Virus record (IMG/VR): IMGVR_UViG_3300009553_000022
Span: 1 to 64,000 of that record
Length of the DNA: 64,000 nt
Direction: 5' to 3' (one strand)
Origin: a virus
The position numbers were made by a program, and so were the translations under genes. The notes beneath the pieces are model-generated. The model was not told the DNA's origin. It was given only the letters and a program-made list of their open reading frames with translations, and made no database searches. Positions 41,472-47,831 of the stretch are shown in pieces (position 1 is the stretch's first letter; the number at the start of each line of letters is the position of its first letter).

Positions 41472-41949
41472 CGCGGAGCGCGTGAAAATCACGCAGGTAA
41501 GTGTGCCATTTTGTCTCACTGCGCAGTTTTTGCACAGTGCCGGTTGTGTGTGTGCACGGACCCAGTAGCCCCGCGGGAGCACGATTCAGCCCCCACATCG
41601 CCGCCGCAGCCCGCCCGGACCCGGCGCCGACCCTGGGCGTCAACGGGTTAGGCGCGCTCCGCGGCGAGGCCTGGGGCGCTCACACTTGTAGTAAGGGTGT
41701 GCGCGACGGCGGCTAAGACGCTGAGGCTGAGGGGCATATCCCCCGCGGAGCACGCTTGAACTAGGGAGGGGAACTAGCGCGAACGTTAACGGTAGCGCGG
41801 TCCCCAGGCGCAACCCACCGCGGAGCACGTAAGGTGTTGATAATAAACCGATTCCCCCCGAGACCCCCGGGGAAGGGAACCCCCGGCGGGGGCAGAGGGA
41901 CCGAATTTTTGAATTTTGGCCGGTCAGAAAGTCCGCGGCGCGCTCCGCG
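41472..41949. repeat. Five iteron-like 11-mers CGCGGAGC[A/G]CG
   Basis: Copies at 41472-41482 (+), 41653-41663 (-), 41744-41754 (+), 41819-41829 (+) and 41939-41949 (-). The first, second and last have G at the variable base, the others A. More copies are scattered in coding DNA elsewhere (for example 21516, 30952, 33056, 37412, 37492, 40951), but none is as dense as here. Confidence 0.65.
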
Positions 41950-41981
41950 AGGGGCTTGCAGGCGGAAAGCGGGTTCTCAGG

Positions 41982-42134
41982 CAAAAGGCGGAAATTTTGC
42001 CAAAAACAGGGGGGAGGTCCCTCCCATACCATCTAGTAAGAATAATATAATAATAATAATAAAATAATATTATTACTAGTAATGGAGTAGGGAGCCACTT
42101 CCCCCCTGTTTTGGCCGAAATTCCCGCCTTTTCG
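41982..42134. repeat. Long inverted repeat around an AT-rich core
   Basis: The left arm (41982-42025) and the reverse complement of the right arm (42090-42134) align over ~45 bases with roughly 85% identity, sharing AAAAGGCGG and CAGGGGGGA. Between them lies a tract made almost only of A and T (42034-42083), itself partly palindromic (CTAGTAAGAATAATAT against ATATTATTACTAG). It could extrude as a cruciform or unwind easily. Confidence 0.75.
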
Positions 42135-42136
42135 TG

Positions 42137-42165
42137 TTGCACGGTGTCAAACGGCGTGTTACAGT
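42137..42165 (+). promoter_or_regulatory. Sigma-70-type promoter at the right of the noncoding region
   Basis: TTGCAC (42137-42142), 17 bp, TACAGT (42160-42165). Predicted +1 is about 42172, six bases before ATG 42178. The spacer holds TGTCAAACG and the start region TGTCTGAAG, operator-like units. Confidence 0.5.
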
Positions 42166-42177
42166 GTCTGAAGTCTT

Positions 42178-42879
42178 ATGTGTCCTGTTAGAATCGTGTC
42201 TGTTGACGTCGAAAAGCTCGGGCGCTGGCCCGGTCTCCGGCCCGACTACGTGGAGCTTGGCCAGGAGTTTGATTCCATCGCTGCGCTTGGGCGGGCGTTC
42301 GGTTACCCGCCCAGGTCGCTTCAGCTTAGAGACAAGCCGCTGCGGCTTCACTGCGGTGTCACGATTCAGTTCACTGACGTCCCGGTACCGACGAGGCAGG
42401 AGATCCGCGACGAGTGTGTGCGCCTCCTGGAGTCTGGTGACCCTGCGACAATACAGCGGGCAGCCTTACGTGCCGCGTTTGCGGTGCGGTTCGGTCTAGT
42501 CGACGAGGGCCGGCAGAACTGCCCGGCTGATCGGATGTATCGGACGCTGCAAGATGCCGGTGCGCTCCGCGACGTCGAGCGCCTTTTCGACCACAGGCAC
42601 TACTTCCGTCGTGAGAACACGGCGGTGCTGGTGACGCAGCCGTATGGGCTCGGGCGCGCGGAGGATCCGACGTTGCACGAGTGGGCAGCCCGGTTTGGGA
42701 TCGTGGTTTCAGGGGAGGACGAGTGGTCGTTTCACTATCCCGGCCAGACGTCGCTGATTATGTTCGAGCTGGACTTGCCGGCCGTCCGGCGTCTGGGTGT
42801 GACCGCCTACCGCACCCAGCGTAAAGCCCGACGCGAAGAGAACATCGCCGCATTGCGACGCCACCACAATCTCGTATGA
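42178..42879 (+). CDS. Unknown protein with CGVT module
   Basis: 233 aa. The first ~65 residues (FDSIAALGRAFGYPPRSLQL then LRLHCGVTIQF) resemble the last ~45 residues of the next gene (HLGYASANYLACRLAG then KLGCGVTVCYV). Both have a GY-x(n)-CGVT pattern of the kind used as small DNA-recognition modules beside homing-type proteins. The rest is helical. First gene after the origin-like region. Function unknown. Confidence 0.6.
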   Translation: MCPVRIVSVDVEKLGRWPGLRPDYVELGQEFDSIAALGRAFGYPPRSLQLRDKPLRLHCGVTIQFTDVPVPTRQEIRDECVRLLESGDPATIQRAALRAAFAVRFGLVDEGRQNCPADRMYRTLQDAGALRDVERLFDHRHYFRRENTAVLVTQPYGLGRAEDPTLHEWAARFGIVVSGEDEWSFHYPGQTSLIMFELDLPAVRRLGVTAYRTQRKARREENIAALRRHHNLV

Positions 42880-43277
42880 ATCCGCCTCAACTCGCTCGCT
42901 GGAACGGCTCCGCATGGGAGCCCCTGGACGTCTCGCCGGAGTGCCTGAAGATCGTCGACCTAATACTCGGGCTCCCGGGAAGCAGAAACTCCGTTGTCAA
43001 CGGACAGCCGCCGCCCGTGCCGCACAAACCCGGGCGCCCCGCGGAGCCCGTGTGCGTGGAGGAGGTCGATGACGCGGCTTATGCCTCCTGGTGTGAGAAG
43101 CACCCCGGCGCGAAGCCCGTGGACCTGAGCACGGTCTGGAGCAGTGGTGCGGAAGGCTCGGCTCACCTGGGATACGCCTCGGCGAACTATCTCGCCTGTC
43201 GGCTGGCCGGCAAGCGCAGCGTCAAGCTGGGCTGTGGTGTGACGGTTTGCTACGTGAAACACTCCCGATTCGACTAA
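42876..43277 (+). CDS. Unknown protein with C-terminal CGVT module
   Basis: 133 aa in ATGA overlap with the previous gene. The N-terminal half is Pro-rich (NGQPPPVPHKPGRPAEPV), and the C-terminal half has the GYASANYLACRLAG and GCGVTVCYV module shared with its neighbour. The two may be paralogues that gained the module by duplication. Function unknown. Confidence 0.6.
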   Translation: MNPPQLARWNGSAWEPLDVSPECLKIVDLILGLPGSRNSVVNGQPPPVPHKPGRPAEPVCVEEVDDAAYASWCEKHPGAKPVDLSTVWSSGAEGSAHLGYASANYLACRLAGKRSVKLGCGVTVCYVKHSRFD

Positions 43278-43280
43278 ACA

Positions 43281-43403
43281 GTGCACGCCTGCCTGAACTA
43301 CTCGGCCCACATGTACCGCTGCTGCTGGCTTTGCCGGAAGCGCCTCACACCGACGATCGTTTGTAACTGGTGTTGGCTAGGTACTTGGTCTGATTTTGTC
43401 TGA
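43281..43403 (+). CDS. Zinc-finger-like micro-protein
   Basis: 40 aa from GTG 43281, or 30 aa from ATG 43311. The core CCWLCRKRLTPTIVCNWCW has CxxC-x9-CxxC spacing, typical of a small zinc ribbon. The stop lies 5 bases before sigma-54 promoter f. It may be a nucleic-acid-binding peptide; function unknown. Confidence 0.45.
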   Translation: MHACLNYSAHMYRCCWLCRKRLTPTIVCNWCWLGTWSDFV

Positions 43404-43408
43404 CACTG

Positions 43409-43424
43409 TGGCACGGCGTCTGCT
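43409..43424 (+). promoter_or_regulatory. Sigma-54-type promoter f
   Basis: TGGCACGGCGTCTGCT, identical to promoter d. It is followed by CATGTCTGGAGGTGTGAGC and preceded by TGTCTGACACTG. Predicted +1 is about 43435, with GTG at +4 (43438). Confidence 0.85.
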
Positions 43425-43437
43425 CATGTCTGGAGGT

Positions 43438-43644
43438 GTGAGCAAGCAACTAACACGAAGCAGCGTCAAAGCAATGAAGCCGGCCGAGCAGGCCGCGGCG
43501 TACTTCGCTGACAACACGGCGATGTATGTAACCAACGATCGGCCCGGCCCCAGCCTGCGAGCGCAAGAAGCGTTCTGGAACGACTGGCAGGAGGCCCTGG
43601 ACACCTGGAAGGCGACGCTGCCTCGCGACCGTTTCTCCGTATGA
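43438..43644 (+). CDS. First gene of the operon behind promoter f, unknown
   Basis: 68 aa from GTG 43438 (VSKQLTRSSVKAMKPAEQAA, first residue Met). ATG 43474 is an alternative start. Helical, with WNDWQEALDTWKATLP. The in-frame TTG/ATG codons further upstream encode the promoter itself (ARRLLMSGG) and precede predicted +1. ATGA overlap with the next gene. Function unknown. Confidence 0.6.
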   Translation: MSKQLTRSSVKAMKPAEQAAAYFADNTAMYVTNDRPGPSLRAQEAFWNDWQEALDTWKATLPRDRFSV

Positions 43645-43976
43645 GCACGACCACAACTGCACTCCGATTTGGCGGCGACGACTTGGAAGTCGCGTTCTGG
43701 CAGTTCCACGAGGAAAACCCTCAGGTGTATTCGCTGCTGCGCGACGAGGCGTTGAAGAAGCGCCGTGCTGGTGCGACGAAGCTCGGCATTGCGAAGCTGT
43801 ACGAGCAAATCCGCTGGGAGATGGCCCACGGCGTCATTCCTGAGGACGATTGTTTCGTCCTGAACAACAATCACCGCGCGCTGTATGCCCGCTTCTTGAT
43901 GGAGCAAGAGCCGGAGTTGAGAGGCTTCTTCGAGATCCGAACTCGGGTCAGCACCCGCCCGCCCGTATGCGCGTAA
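43641..43976 (+). CDS. Unknown helical protein
   Basis: 111 aa (MSTTTTALRFGGDDLEVAFW...). Contains QFHEENPQVYSLLRDEALKK and KLYEQIRWEMAHGVIPE, features of a small helical phage protein that recurs in temperate phages. ATGA overlap upstream, 10-base overlap downstream. Function unknown. Confidence 0.65.
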   Translation: MSTTTTALRFGGDDLEVAFWQFHEENPQVYSLLRDEALKKRRAGATKLGIAKLYEQIRWEMAHGVIPEDDCFVLNNNHRALYARFLMEQEPELRGFFEIRTRVSTRPPVCA

Positions 43977-44257
43977 CCGTCAACGTTCGGCAAGAAGAGA
44001 TCGACAAAGGCGAACGCTGCTCAGCCTGCAACTGCGCTGTCGCCCTGGCTGTGCTCCGCGCGGTGCCCGATGCGACGCATGTCCGGGTTGAAGGGGCTCT
44101 GACACGGCAGACGATCTGCATCTACGCGCCGGCCTGGAACCCCTCGACTGTCACTATCTGCTCCCCGGAGTCCGTCGGGCGTTTTGTTGACGCCTACGAC
44201 AAGAGCCTGCCTGTCGCCCCGTTCTCGTTCGACATCGAAATCCCGGATTTTGAATGA
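43967..44257 (+). CDS. Unknown small protein
   Basis: 96 aa from ATG 43967 (MRVTVNVRQEEIDKGERCSA...). It resembles a small phage protein with a CxxCxC segment after a beta-strand (GERCSACNCAVALAVLR). The ATG overlaps the previous gene by 10 bases. Function unknown. Confidence 0.6.
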   Translation: MRVTVNVRQEEIDKGERCSACNCAVALAVLRAVPDATHVRVEGALTRQTICIYAPAWNPSTVTICSPESVGRFVDAYDKSLPVAPFSFDIEIPDFE

Positions 44258-44718
44258 GCCCGCATCTTCGATACCTCTCTTACCTGATCCGCCACAAGTG
44301 GTTTGTCTTTGTGGCCGGCCTCAAAGTCGGCGCGCCGCTGTGGCGTTTAATCATCCACGACTGGTCAAAGTCTTTGCCCTCGGAGTGGCTCGCCTACGTC
44401 GAGAGCTTTTACGGCGGACACAACCCACGCCCCCAGTGGGTGAAGGAAGATTTTGACCGCGCTTGGCTGCGTCACCAACACCGCAACGATCACCATTGGC
44501 AGCACTGGGTCCTTCGCAACGACGACGGTTCGACCAAGCCGCTGCAGATGCCGATCGCCTGCGCCGAGGAGATGGTTGCGGACTGGGCCGGCGCGGGCCG
44601 CGCAATTACTGGCAAGTGGGAGGTTGCGGCATGGTATGCCAAGAACCACGAGAAGATCCTTCTGCACCCGAACACTGCCGCAGTCGTCGACGCCATGCTG
44701 AAAGTGTATTTCCCGTGA
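44254..44718 (+). CDS. DUF5662-like phage protein
   Basis: 154 aa. It has the HxxWVFxAGxxxGxPLWRxxxHDWSKxxPxEW pattern (residues ~14-45) and a later HQHRNDHHWQHW His-rich segment, matching the DUF5662 family. The many His and Asp suggest metal binding. ATGA overlap upstream. Function unknown. Confidence 0.75.
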   Translation: MSPHLRYLSYLIRHKWFVFVAGLKVGAPLWRLIIHDWSKSLPSEWLAYVESFYGGHNPRPQWVKEDFDRAWLRHQHRNDHHWQHWVLRNDDGSTKPLQMPIACAEEMVADWAGAGRAITGKWEVAAWYAKNHEKILLHPNTAAVVDAMLKVYFP

Positions 44719-45113
44719 ACATCGAAACTCACACCATCGCCGGGACTGCAACCGGGCGGCCCAGTTGTGTTGAAAATAATCAGTCTCCAGTCGCCTGGAC
44801 GCTCGTTGCTGGGCTGGCGTTTGCGGTCGACCTGGAAGAGAAGGCCGCGAAAGTCGGGCTGCATGTCGCCCTCGGCGGTGGCGTGCTGTATCGAGGTTAC
44901 TCCTGCAAGGATCTCGACGTGATCATTTACCCGAACGGGCCGATTGATCCGAACTGGCAGGAGACCGCGATCAAATTCATCGACGAGCATGTCGGCAAGT
45001 CGATTCGCTGCACGCGTGATCGCGACGTCGCCACCAACAAGCACGTCCGGACCGCGCGAATCGCAAACGGCGACTTCGCTGGCAAACGCGTCGATTTCTT
45101 TTTGCTCTCGTGA
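44715..45113 (+). CDS. Nucleotidyltransferase-fold protein
   Basis: 132 aa from GTG 44715 (GTGA overlap). The motif ALGGGVLYRGYSCKDLDVII matches the Gly-rich helix turn and DxD of the nucleotidyltransferase fold, and a last Asp is in RVDFFLLS. Such proteins transfer nucleotides to small molecules or proteins; substrate unknown. Confidence 0.65.
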   Translation: MNIETHTIAGTATGRPSCVENNQSPVAWTLVAGLAFAVDLEEKAAKVGLHVALGGGVLYRGYSCKDLDVIIYPNGPIDPNWQETAIKFIDEHVGKSIRCTRDRDVATNKHVRTARIANGDFAGKRVDFFLLS

Positions 45114-45172
45114 AAATCCTGATGATGCTCGCCCTGCTAACCCTGCTGCTCTGGCGGATATTCGACAAATAA
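45110..45172 (+). CDS. 20-residue membrane peptide
   Basis: GTG 45110 to TAA 45172: mostly one hydrophobic helix (KILMMLALLTLLLWRIF). GTGA overlap with the previous gene. Similar in style to the 24-residue peptide at 25665-25739. Function unknown. Confidence 0.45.
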   Translation: MKILMMLALLTLLLWRIFDK

Positions 45173-45173
45173 T

Positions 45174-45323
45174 ATGCCCAACAACAACCCTCCAACTGAC
45201 TGGCTCCGCGTTGCGCTGAAACTCTTCGTGGGGTTCGGCATTATGTGCGTCGCCGTCGGCGCCGCGACCCTCTTCGCCCACTTCATTGCGCTGCTCGCGG
45301 GCATCCTGGGAGGAGTGCTTTGA
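45174..45323 (+). CDS. Small membrane protein
   Basis: 49 aa from ATG 45174. A hydrophobic C-terminal two-thirds (FGIMCVAVGAATLFAHFIAL) forms one or two helices. Its TGA overlaps the TTG of the Nudix gene. Function unknown. Confidence 0.5.
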   Translation: MPNNNPPTDWLRVALKLFVGFGIMCVAVGAATLFAHFIALLAGILGGVL

Positions 45324-45730
45324 AAGAGTACGTCGCCGGATTTTTGTTCTCCACCGACCGCAGCCGGGTCGTTCTGATCTGCAAAGAGAAACCCGCCTGG
45401 CAGGCCGGCAAGCTGAACGGAGTCGGCGGGAAGATCGAGCGCGACGAGCTGCCGCATCAGGCCATGCGCCGCGAGTTCTTCGAGGAAACCGGCGCGAAGA
45501 CTTGCGTCTCGGACTGGCACCACTTCTGCAGGTACCAGGGTGAGGATTGTGTCGTGCATTTCTTCCGTGCCTTTAAAGATCTCGAAGTCGAGTCAGTGAC
45601 GAGCGAGCTTGTGCGCTGGTACTACGTCCGTGAACTGAACACATACCCCACGCTGCCTAACCTCTCCTGGCTGGTGCCGTTTGCCCTCGACGAAACGCTG
45701 TCGCATTCTGAGGTCTACGAGGTGGCTTAA
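45320..45730 (+). CDS. Nudix hydrolase
   Basis: 136 aa from TTG 45320 (TTGA overlap). The Nudix box is complete: GGKIERDELPHQAMRREF followed by FEETG. It would hydrolyse a nucleoside diphosphate derivative, for example an oxidised dNTP or an RNA cap. The 5' part of a longer frame is Arg-rich shadow sequence. An exact-spacing TGGCAC-type match at 45515 inside it is treated as chance. Confidence 0.85.
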   Translation: MKEYVAGFLFSTDRSRVVLICKEKPAWQAGKLNGVGGKIERDELPHQAMRREFFEETGAKTCVSDWHHFCRYQGEDCVVHFFRAFKDLEVESVTSELVRWYYVRELNTYPTLPNLSWLVPFALDETLSHSEVYEVA

Positions 45731-45736
45731 CCGCCC

Positions 45737-45751
45737 GAAGTGTGGTATATT
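45737..45751 (+). promoter_or_regulatory. Extended -10 promoter, copy 1
   Basis: GAAGTGTGGTATATT, with TGG-TATATT as an extended -10. The same 15 bases recur at 50903-50917. No clear -35. Predicted +1 is about 45758, with AAGGAGG before ATG 45774. Confidence 0.55.
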
Positions 45752-45773
45752 TCCCGCGTTCCAGAAGGAGGCA

Positions 45774-46229
45774 ATGAAAGTCTGCGGCATGACAGGGGAT
45801 CAGGTCCAGGGCCTTGTCCGTTACTGGCAGGAAAAGCTGCGACTGCGTGATTGGGACATATCGGTTGAGTTCGTCGACCCGCGCGATATTCCGGACAGCT
45901 GGGGATCGAATGAGTATGAGGCGGACTTGCTCCGCGCCAAGATCAAGATTTCGACGGACCAGCCGTCGATGCGGTGCTTAATCGACACGATATGCCACGA
46001 ACTGTTGCATCTGATGTTTCACCTGGCGGAGCCGGAAACCCCGGAGATGCGGATCACCGAGCAGGGTATTGTCCGAATTGCACCGGTCTTGGCAGAATTT
46101 TACCTCGGATCCCTTCCTTCCACGAAACGCTGCGAAGGAAATTGCAGATCATCCGCGGCGCGCAAAAAAGTTTCGCGCAAGCGTTCCGGAAGATCGACGT
46201 CGACGCGTCGGAAGTTCGGCGCTGGTTGA
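45774..46229 (+). CDS. HExxH metallopeptidase-like protein, end possibly frameshifted
   Basis: 151 aa from ATG 45774. The N-terminal domain (LVRYWQEKLRLRDWDISVEF) leads to a zinc motif CHELLHLMFH. From about residue 117 (base ~46120) the sequence turns Arg/Ser-rich and loses character, while the -1 frame becomes protein-like (see next entry). The real product may be a fusion. AAGGAGG lies just before the start. Confidence 0.6.
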   Translation: MKVCGMTGDQVQGLVRYWQEKLRLRDWDISVEFVDPRDIPDSWGSNEYEADLLRAKIKISTDQPSMRCLIDTICHELLHLMFHLAEPETPEMRITEQGIVRIAPVLAEFYLGSLPSTKRCEGNCRSSAARKKVSRKRSGRSTSTRRKFGAG

Positions 46230-46555
46230 TCGGTGAGGCGTGGCCAAGTCGTCGGCGCATGGAGCAGATCGATGCGCTGTATGAATGGTGCTGGAGGAAG
46301 TCGAGGCGAAGAACCGAGTTCCGCAGCGTGCGCCACTATCGCGACAAGGCGATGAAGGAAGGCCCGAAGTTCGACGCCCAGGGGAACCCGATTCCGCTGC
46401 CGAAGCCTCCGCCGCGAAAAGCGAAGGCGGCTTGTTTCAAACTGCCTGAAGCGCCGGCCCGTTACGTGGTCGACGAGAAAATTTTTGATGCTGGTGAATA
46501 CAAACCAACCGATCCGTCCGCTCCCGGCGCCCTGGAGGTGCCCGCTGTGCGGTAG
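46142..46555 (+). CDS. Helical HTH-like protein, perhaps fused to the metallopeptidase
   Basis: 137 aa from TTG 46142, a weak start. The segment AQKSFAQAFRKIDVDASEVR followed by RWLIGEAWPSRRRMEQIDAL looks like a small HTH. The tail is Lys/Pro-rich. In-frame protein-like sequence extends 5' to the point where the preceding gene degrades, so a single missing base near 46110 would fuse the two. Function unknown. Confidence 0.5.
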   Translation: MQIIRGAQKSFAQAFRKIDVDASEVRRWLIGEAWPSRRRMEQIDALYEWCWRKSRRRTEFRSVRHYRDKAMKEGPKFDAQGNPIPLPKPPPRKAKAACFKLPEAPARYVVDEKIFDAGEYKPTDPSAPGALEVPAVR

Positions 46556-46697
46556 CGGCATGGCGCCGCATGCGGATCGATGCCCGTGCAACGGGCCGTA
46601 TCCGAAGCCGCCTGGACCTTACGAGTACGTTCCGCCGGCTCCAGGACTGCCGGGACCTTACGAGTGCTTTCCGCCACCGTGGATCGCCTGGTGCTAA
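46488..46697 (+). CDS. Zinc-ribbon-like Pro-rich small protein
   Basis: 69 aa from ATG 46488, overlapping the previous frame by 68 bases. RCPLCGSGMAPHADRCPC is zinc-ribbon-like. The C-terminal half repeats a Pro-rich GPYE unit (PPGPYEYVPP then LPGPYECFPP). Function unknown. Confidence 0.5.
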   Translation: MLVNTNQPIRPLPAPWRCPLCGSGMAPHADRCPCNGPYPKPPGPYEYVPPAPGLPGPYECFPPPWIAWC

Positions 46698-46701
46698 TTT
46701 T

Positions 46702-46878
46702 ATGGCAAACCCAACATACTCAAGCGCGACGAATCCTGGCAAAGGGTCCGAAGGGCGCCAAATCGAAAACAAGAAACGTGTTCAAAACACCGGCTACGCT
46801 CATGCGGCCGCGCTGAAGGGTCCGATCAAGACGACCCCCAAACGCTGCCCAGGCAGCCGCAACACCGCGGGGAAGTGA
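46702..46878 (+). CDS. Small polar protein
   Basis: 58 aa from ATG 46702 (MANPTYSSATNPGKGSEGRQ...). Basic, probably disordered. Its TGA overlaps the GTG of the next gene. Function unknown. Confidence 0.5.
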   Translation: MANPTYSSATNPGKGSEGRQIENKKRVQNTGYAHAAALKGPIKTTPKRCPGSRNTAGK

Positions 46879-47048
46879 AGAAGGCCGGGCGACCGCGCGG
46901 ACCGCATCGAGTGTTCGTAACCGTCACCGTGTTACCCTCGACGCTGGCTTCGCTCGACCGCTTGGTGTTTGCCCTGGGGAAGAAGCTTTCCCGGGGCCGG
47001 CTCCTCGACCTCGTGCTCCCCGTAATCGAGAACGACCTGAACAAATGA
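46875..47048 (+). CDS. Second ribbon-helix-helix-like protein
   Basis: 57 aa from GTG 46875 (GTGA overlap). A basic arm (KKAGRPRGPHR), a strand VFVTVTVLP, and two helices (STLASLDRLVFALGKKLSRG then RLLDLVLPVIENDL) follow the Arc/CopG plan. It may be a second regulator acting on late genes. Target unknown. Confidence 0.5.
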   Translation: MKKAGRPRGPHRVFVTVTVLPSTLASLDRLVFALGKKLSRGRLLDLVLPVIENDLNK

Positions 47049-47203
47049 TCCGCTTCAACCGCAATCTGCTCCTGCCGAGCTTTTGTGTCGACCTGTGCTG
47101 GCATTCCGGCCCGCGCCGCCTGCCCACGCTCCACATCCACCTTTGGCGCTGGTCGCTGACCGTCAACTCGCCATGGGATCATCTCATGTCTGACATTGAC
47201 TGA
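47045..47203 (+). CDS. Small protein before promoter g
   Basis: 52 aa (MIRFNRNLLLPSFCVDLCWH...), aromatic and His-rich in the middle. ATGA overlap upstream. It ends 5 bases before sigma-54 promoter g. Function unknown. Confidence 0.45.
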   Translation: MIRFNRNLLLPSFCVDLCWHSGPRRLPTLHIHLWRWSLTVNSPWDHLMSDID

Positions 47204-47208
47204 AACCG

Positions 47209-47224
47209 TGGCACGGTAGCTGCT
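47209..47224 (+). promoter_or_regulatory. Sigma-54-type promoter g
   Basis: TGGCACGGTAGCTGCT, followed by CTTGTCTGACACTGTGAAAC. It is preceded by TGTCTGACAT-TGACTGAAAC, an operator-like tandem. Predicted +1 is about 47235, with GTG at +4. It heads the operon with the protease, FkbM methylase, terminase and probably the portal. Confidence 0.85.
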
Positions 47225-47237
47225 CTTGTCTGACACT

Positions 47238-47465
47238 GTGAAACGTCTACTGACACAAGTTCGCATCTGGTTGATGCGGTATCACGCGGAGTTCCTCCTG
47301 CAACGCGTTCTCGCCGAAATCGATCGGATCGATGCGATCCAATACGCGAACATTCGTCGCGATCGCGAAATCATTCGTCTTTCCCAAGAAGCCGACAAAC
47401 TCGAAGCCTCCCTTGACGCGGAGAGCCGACGCCGCAAACGCGCCTTCTTGGAACTCCCGGACTAG
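47238..47465 (+). CDS. Coiled-coil protein behind promoter g
   Basis: 75 aa from GTG 47238 (VKRLLTQVRIWLMRYHAEFL, first residue Met). A basic helix is followed by a charged coiled coil (REIIRLSQEADKLEASLDAE). An apparent upstream TTG start (SDTV) precedes predicted +1. Function unknown. Confidence 0.6.
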   Translation: MKRLLTQVRIWLMRYHAEFLLQRVLAEIDRIDAIQYANIRRDREIIRLSQEADKLEASLDAESRRRKRAFLELPD

Positions 47466-47544
47466 TGCCGCCTTTGGGGCCGCTGAGGTTTTGTCCAGCG
47501 CGAAGGGTCCAGACGTAAACTGCACCACCCCAATAAAATTTCGT

Positions 47545-47820
47545 ATGCCTCCTTTGGTCGCAAAGCCCCCCGCCGTTCTCGGCGTCAAGCAACGCAAAAC
47601 CCTCCGGGTCGACATGCCGACGCTTCCGCCCGGCGCCGTCATCCGCGCGACGGATCGCAACTACGTGATCCAGCGAAACGGTTCCTGGGTGCGCCGCGAC
47701 CGCGAGGAGGAGCTGCCAGCCCGCAAGTCCATGGTTTATCTGGCGCACCCCTCCCGGCCGCCGTACGTCCACCGAACCAAAACAACCGCGGATCCGATCC
47801 CATTCAACGTGGCGCGTTGA
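47545..47820 (+). CDS. Small basic protein
   Basis: 91 aa from ATG 47545 (MPPLVAKPPAVLGVKQRKTL...). Contains GAVIRATDRNYVIQRNGSWV, beta-rich, and a basic Pro-rich end. A 79-base gap precedes it. Position before the packaging genes suggests a minor virion protein. Function unknown. Confidence 0.55.
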   Translation: MPPLVAKPPAVLGVKQRKTLRVDMPTLPPGAVIRATDRNYVIQRNGSWVRRDREEELPARKSMVYLAHPSRPPYVHRTKTTADPIPFNVAR

Positions 47821-47831
47821 TTCCTACACCT

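Larger units (their letters stand above)
41387..42136. other. Noncoding region, candidate replication origin
   Basis: About 750 bases with no credible gene; a 130-codon minus-strand frame here is Arg/Pro/Gly-rich and fits chance reading of GC-rich DNA. The region holds five CGCGGAGCRCG 11-mers in 480 bases (41472, 41653, 41744, 41819, 41939, mixed orientation). A long inverted repeat around an AT-only core follows. Divergent operons leave it on both sides. Repeats plus an AT-rich unwinding element suggest an origin; a packaging or recombination site is the alternative. Confidence 0.55.

Noticed and set aside
41640-42032. 130-codon minus-strand frame in the noncoding region
   Set aside because: Arg/Pro/Gly-rich sequence fits chance reading of GC-rich DNA, and it overlaps the inverted repeat and iteron-like motifs.
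45515-45530. TGGCACCACTTCTGCA, a further match to the sigma-54 core on the plus strand
   Set aside because: It lies inside the Nudix gene, lacks the TGTCT...TGTGA extension shared by the family, and is not placed before a gene start.
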